Below are positions 4,318 through 5,062 of a stretch of 5,062 nucleotides of DNA, piece after piece. The DNA comes from Anaerolineae bacterium (GTDB lineage: Bacteria; Chloroflexota; Anaerolineae; Anaerolineales; Villigracilaceae): positions 1 through 5,062 of the forward strand of contig JAFLCF010000279.1 of assembly GCA_017303735.1 (NCBI GenBank). Reading direction: 5' to 3'. Numbering within the stretch: the first letter of the stretch is position 1; each line of letters begins with the position of its first letter. The translations under genes and the position numbers were made by a program. Below the pieces are notes generated by a model, which was given only the letters and a program-made list of their open reading frames with translations, had not been told where the DNA came from and ran no database searches.

Positions 4318-5062
4318 TTACCACTGCCGTTTTGCGCGTGCCCGTGAGCGGATGATGGTGGCGATCACGTTCATAGTTAAAACAAAGACAAGTAAGACAA
4401 GTGCGGTTCCATATTGAATTTGGATCGGCATTTCGGGCACTTGGGTGGAGATAACGAAGAGATGATATGGCAGCGCCATGGTCGCATCGAAAGGGGAGCC
4501 GGGTAGGCGTGGAAGGAAGAACGCCGCACCCGTAAAGAGGATCGGGGCGGTCTCTCCGGCGGCACGTTCTAAACCGAGGATCACTCCGGTGAGGATGCCG
4601 GGCAGAGCTTCCTTTATAACGATCTTGCGGATGGTCTGCCAGCGGGTGGCGCCGAGAGAGATGCTTACTGTGCGGAAGGATTGCGGTACGGAACGCAAGG
4701 CTTCTTCTGCTGTGCTGATGATGACAGGCAGAGTCATAATAGAGAGGGTTAATGAAGCCGCGAGGATGGAGGTGCCAAATTGCAGGAAGAGCACGAACAA
4801 GCCCAAGCCGAACAATCCATATACTACCGAAGGGATGCCCGCCAGATTGATGATCGCCAGGCGTATGAGACGAGTCAGTGGGGTATCTTTTGCATATTCA
4901 GAGAGATAAATGGCAGCTGCAATTCCCAGCGGAACAGAGAAGATGGCAGTCCCAATGGTCAAATAGAGTGTGCCAATGATAGCAGGCAAAATGCCGCCTG
5001 CACGCATGCCGTCATGTGGGAAACCAGTGATGAATTCCCACGAGATGGCAGAGCCGCCCTTA
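4318..5062 (-). CDS. pstA: Phosphate ABC transporter permease PstA (5' end outside window)
   Basis: The reading frame stays open to the window edge, giving 247 visible residues. The internal methionine at 5007 is not the start, because the 18 codons before it (KGGSAISWEFITGFPHDG) match the periplasmic stretch found in PstA. About 40-50 N-terminal residues, including the first membrane helix, are probably missing. Visible membrane segments lie at about fragment residues 26-55, 66-92, 97-118, 153-180 and 218-237. The ABC permease EAA loop, EEALRSVPQSFRTVSISLGA (fragment 119-138) followed by the IRKIVIKEALPGI region, contacts PstB. LERAAGETAPILFTGAAFF (164-182) is strongly PstA-like. The protein forms the phosphate channel with PstC in the inner membrane. 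pstC and pstS are expected further upstream, outside the window. The basic tail RSRARAKRQW ends the protein just before the inserted cassette. Confidence 0.93.
   Translation of the reverse strand, partial: KGGSAISWEFITGFPHDGMRAGGILPAIIGTLYLTIGTAIFSVPLGIAAAIYLSEYAKDTPLTRLIRLAIINLAGIPSVVYGLFGLGLFVLFLQFGTSILAASLTLSIMTLPVIISTAEEALRSVPQSFRTVSISLGATRWQTIRKIVIKEALPGILTGVILGLERAAGETAPILFTGAAFFLPRLPGSPFDATMALPYHLFVISTQVPEMPIQIQYGTALVLLVFVLTMNVIATIIRSRARAKRQW

Noticed and set aside
3830..4320. ATTA near both cassette ends as a target site duplication
   Set aside because: The left copy abuts the array, but the right copy is separated from it by 3 bases and lies in the pstA stop region. A 4-base AT-rich match is easily chance.
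4478..4909. Open plus-strand frame of 143 codons opposite pstA
   Set aside because: It is an arginine-rich translation antisense to conserved permease helices, with no SD or family pattern.

Overview
The window is a dense, ordinary-looking bacterial chromosome segment of medium GC that holds two convergent gene blocks. Gene content and protein style (a long-form nicotinamidase, a bacterial Tpt1/KptA, a roughly 450-residue nicotinate phosphoribosyltransferase and a divergent PstB) are compatible with an uncultured Chloroflexota such as Anaerolineae. That placement is an impression, not something the sequence proves.

Plus strand, 1-3033: a compact, probably co-transcribed NAD salvage block. 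It starts with the last 36 codons of a gene whose tail looks like the winged-helix end of an NrtR-type NUDIX regulator. A 335-residue cysteine hydrolase of the nicotinamidase type follows, then a Tpt1/KptA RNA 2'-phosphotransferase, then a nicotinate phosphoribosyltransferase. Gaps between the genes are 9, 2 and 6 bases. The chemistry fits together: Tpt1 spends NAD+ and releases nicotinamide, nicotinamidase converts this to nicotinate, and the phosphoribosyltransferase turns nicotinate into NaMN for NAD resynthesis.

Junction, 3034-3075: a perfect 17-bp inverted repeat fills the space between the two convergent blocks and most likely acts as a bidirectional terminator.

Minus strand, 5062-3076: the end of a phosphate uptake (pst) operon, read as pstA (5' end outside the window) and then pstB. 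Between them sits a 480-bp insert, 3834-4313. It carries one gene for a four-helix-bundle protein of the 23S rRNA intervening-sequence family. It is bounded by inverted arrays of four heptamers each (consensus GACGATG), both reading inward. The insert looks like a small mobile or formerly mobile cassette that landed in the pstA-pstB spacer, and it leaves pstB without a visible Shine-Dalgarno sequence. PstB itself has an alanine in place of the Q-loop glutamine.

The most unusual features are the heptamer-bounded cassette inside the pst operon and the coupling of an NAD-consuming RNA repair enzyme to the genes that recycle its by-product. No RNA genes, CRISPR arrays or gene-free stretches above 300 bases are present.
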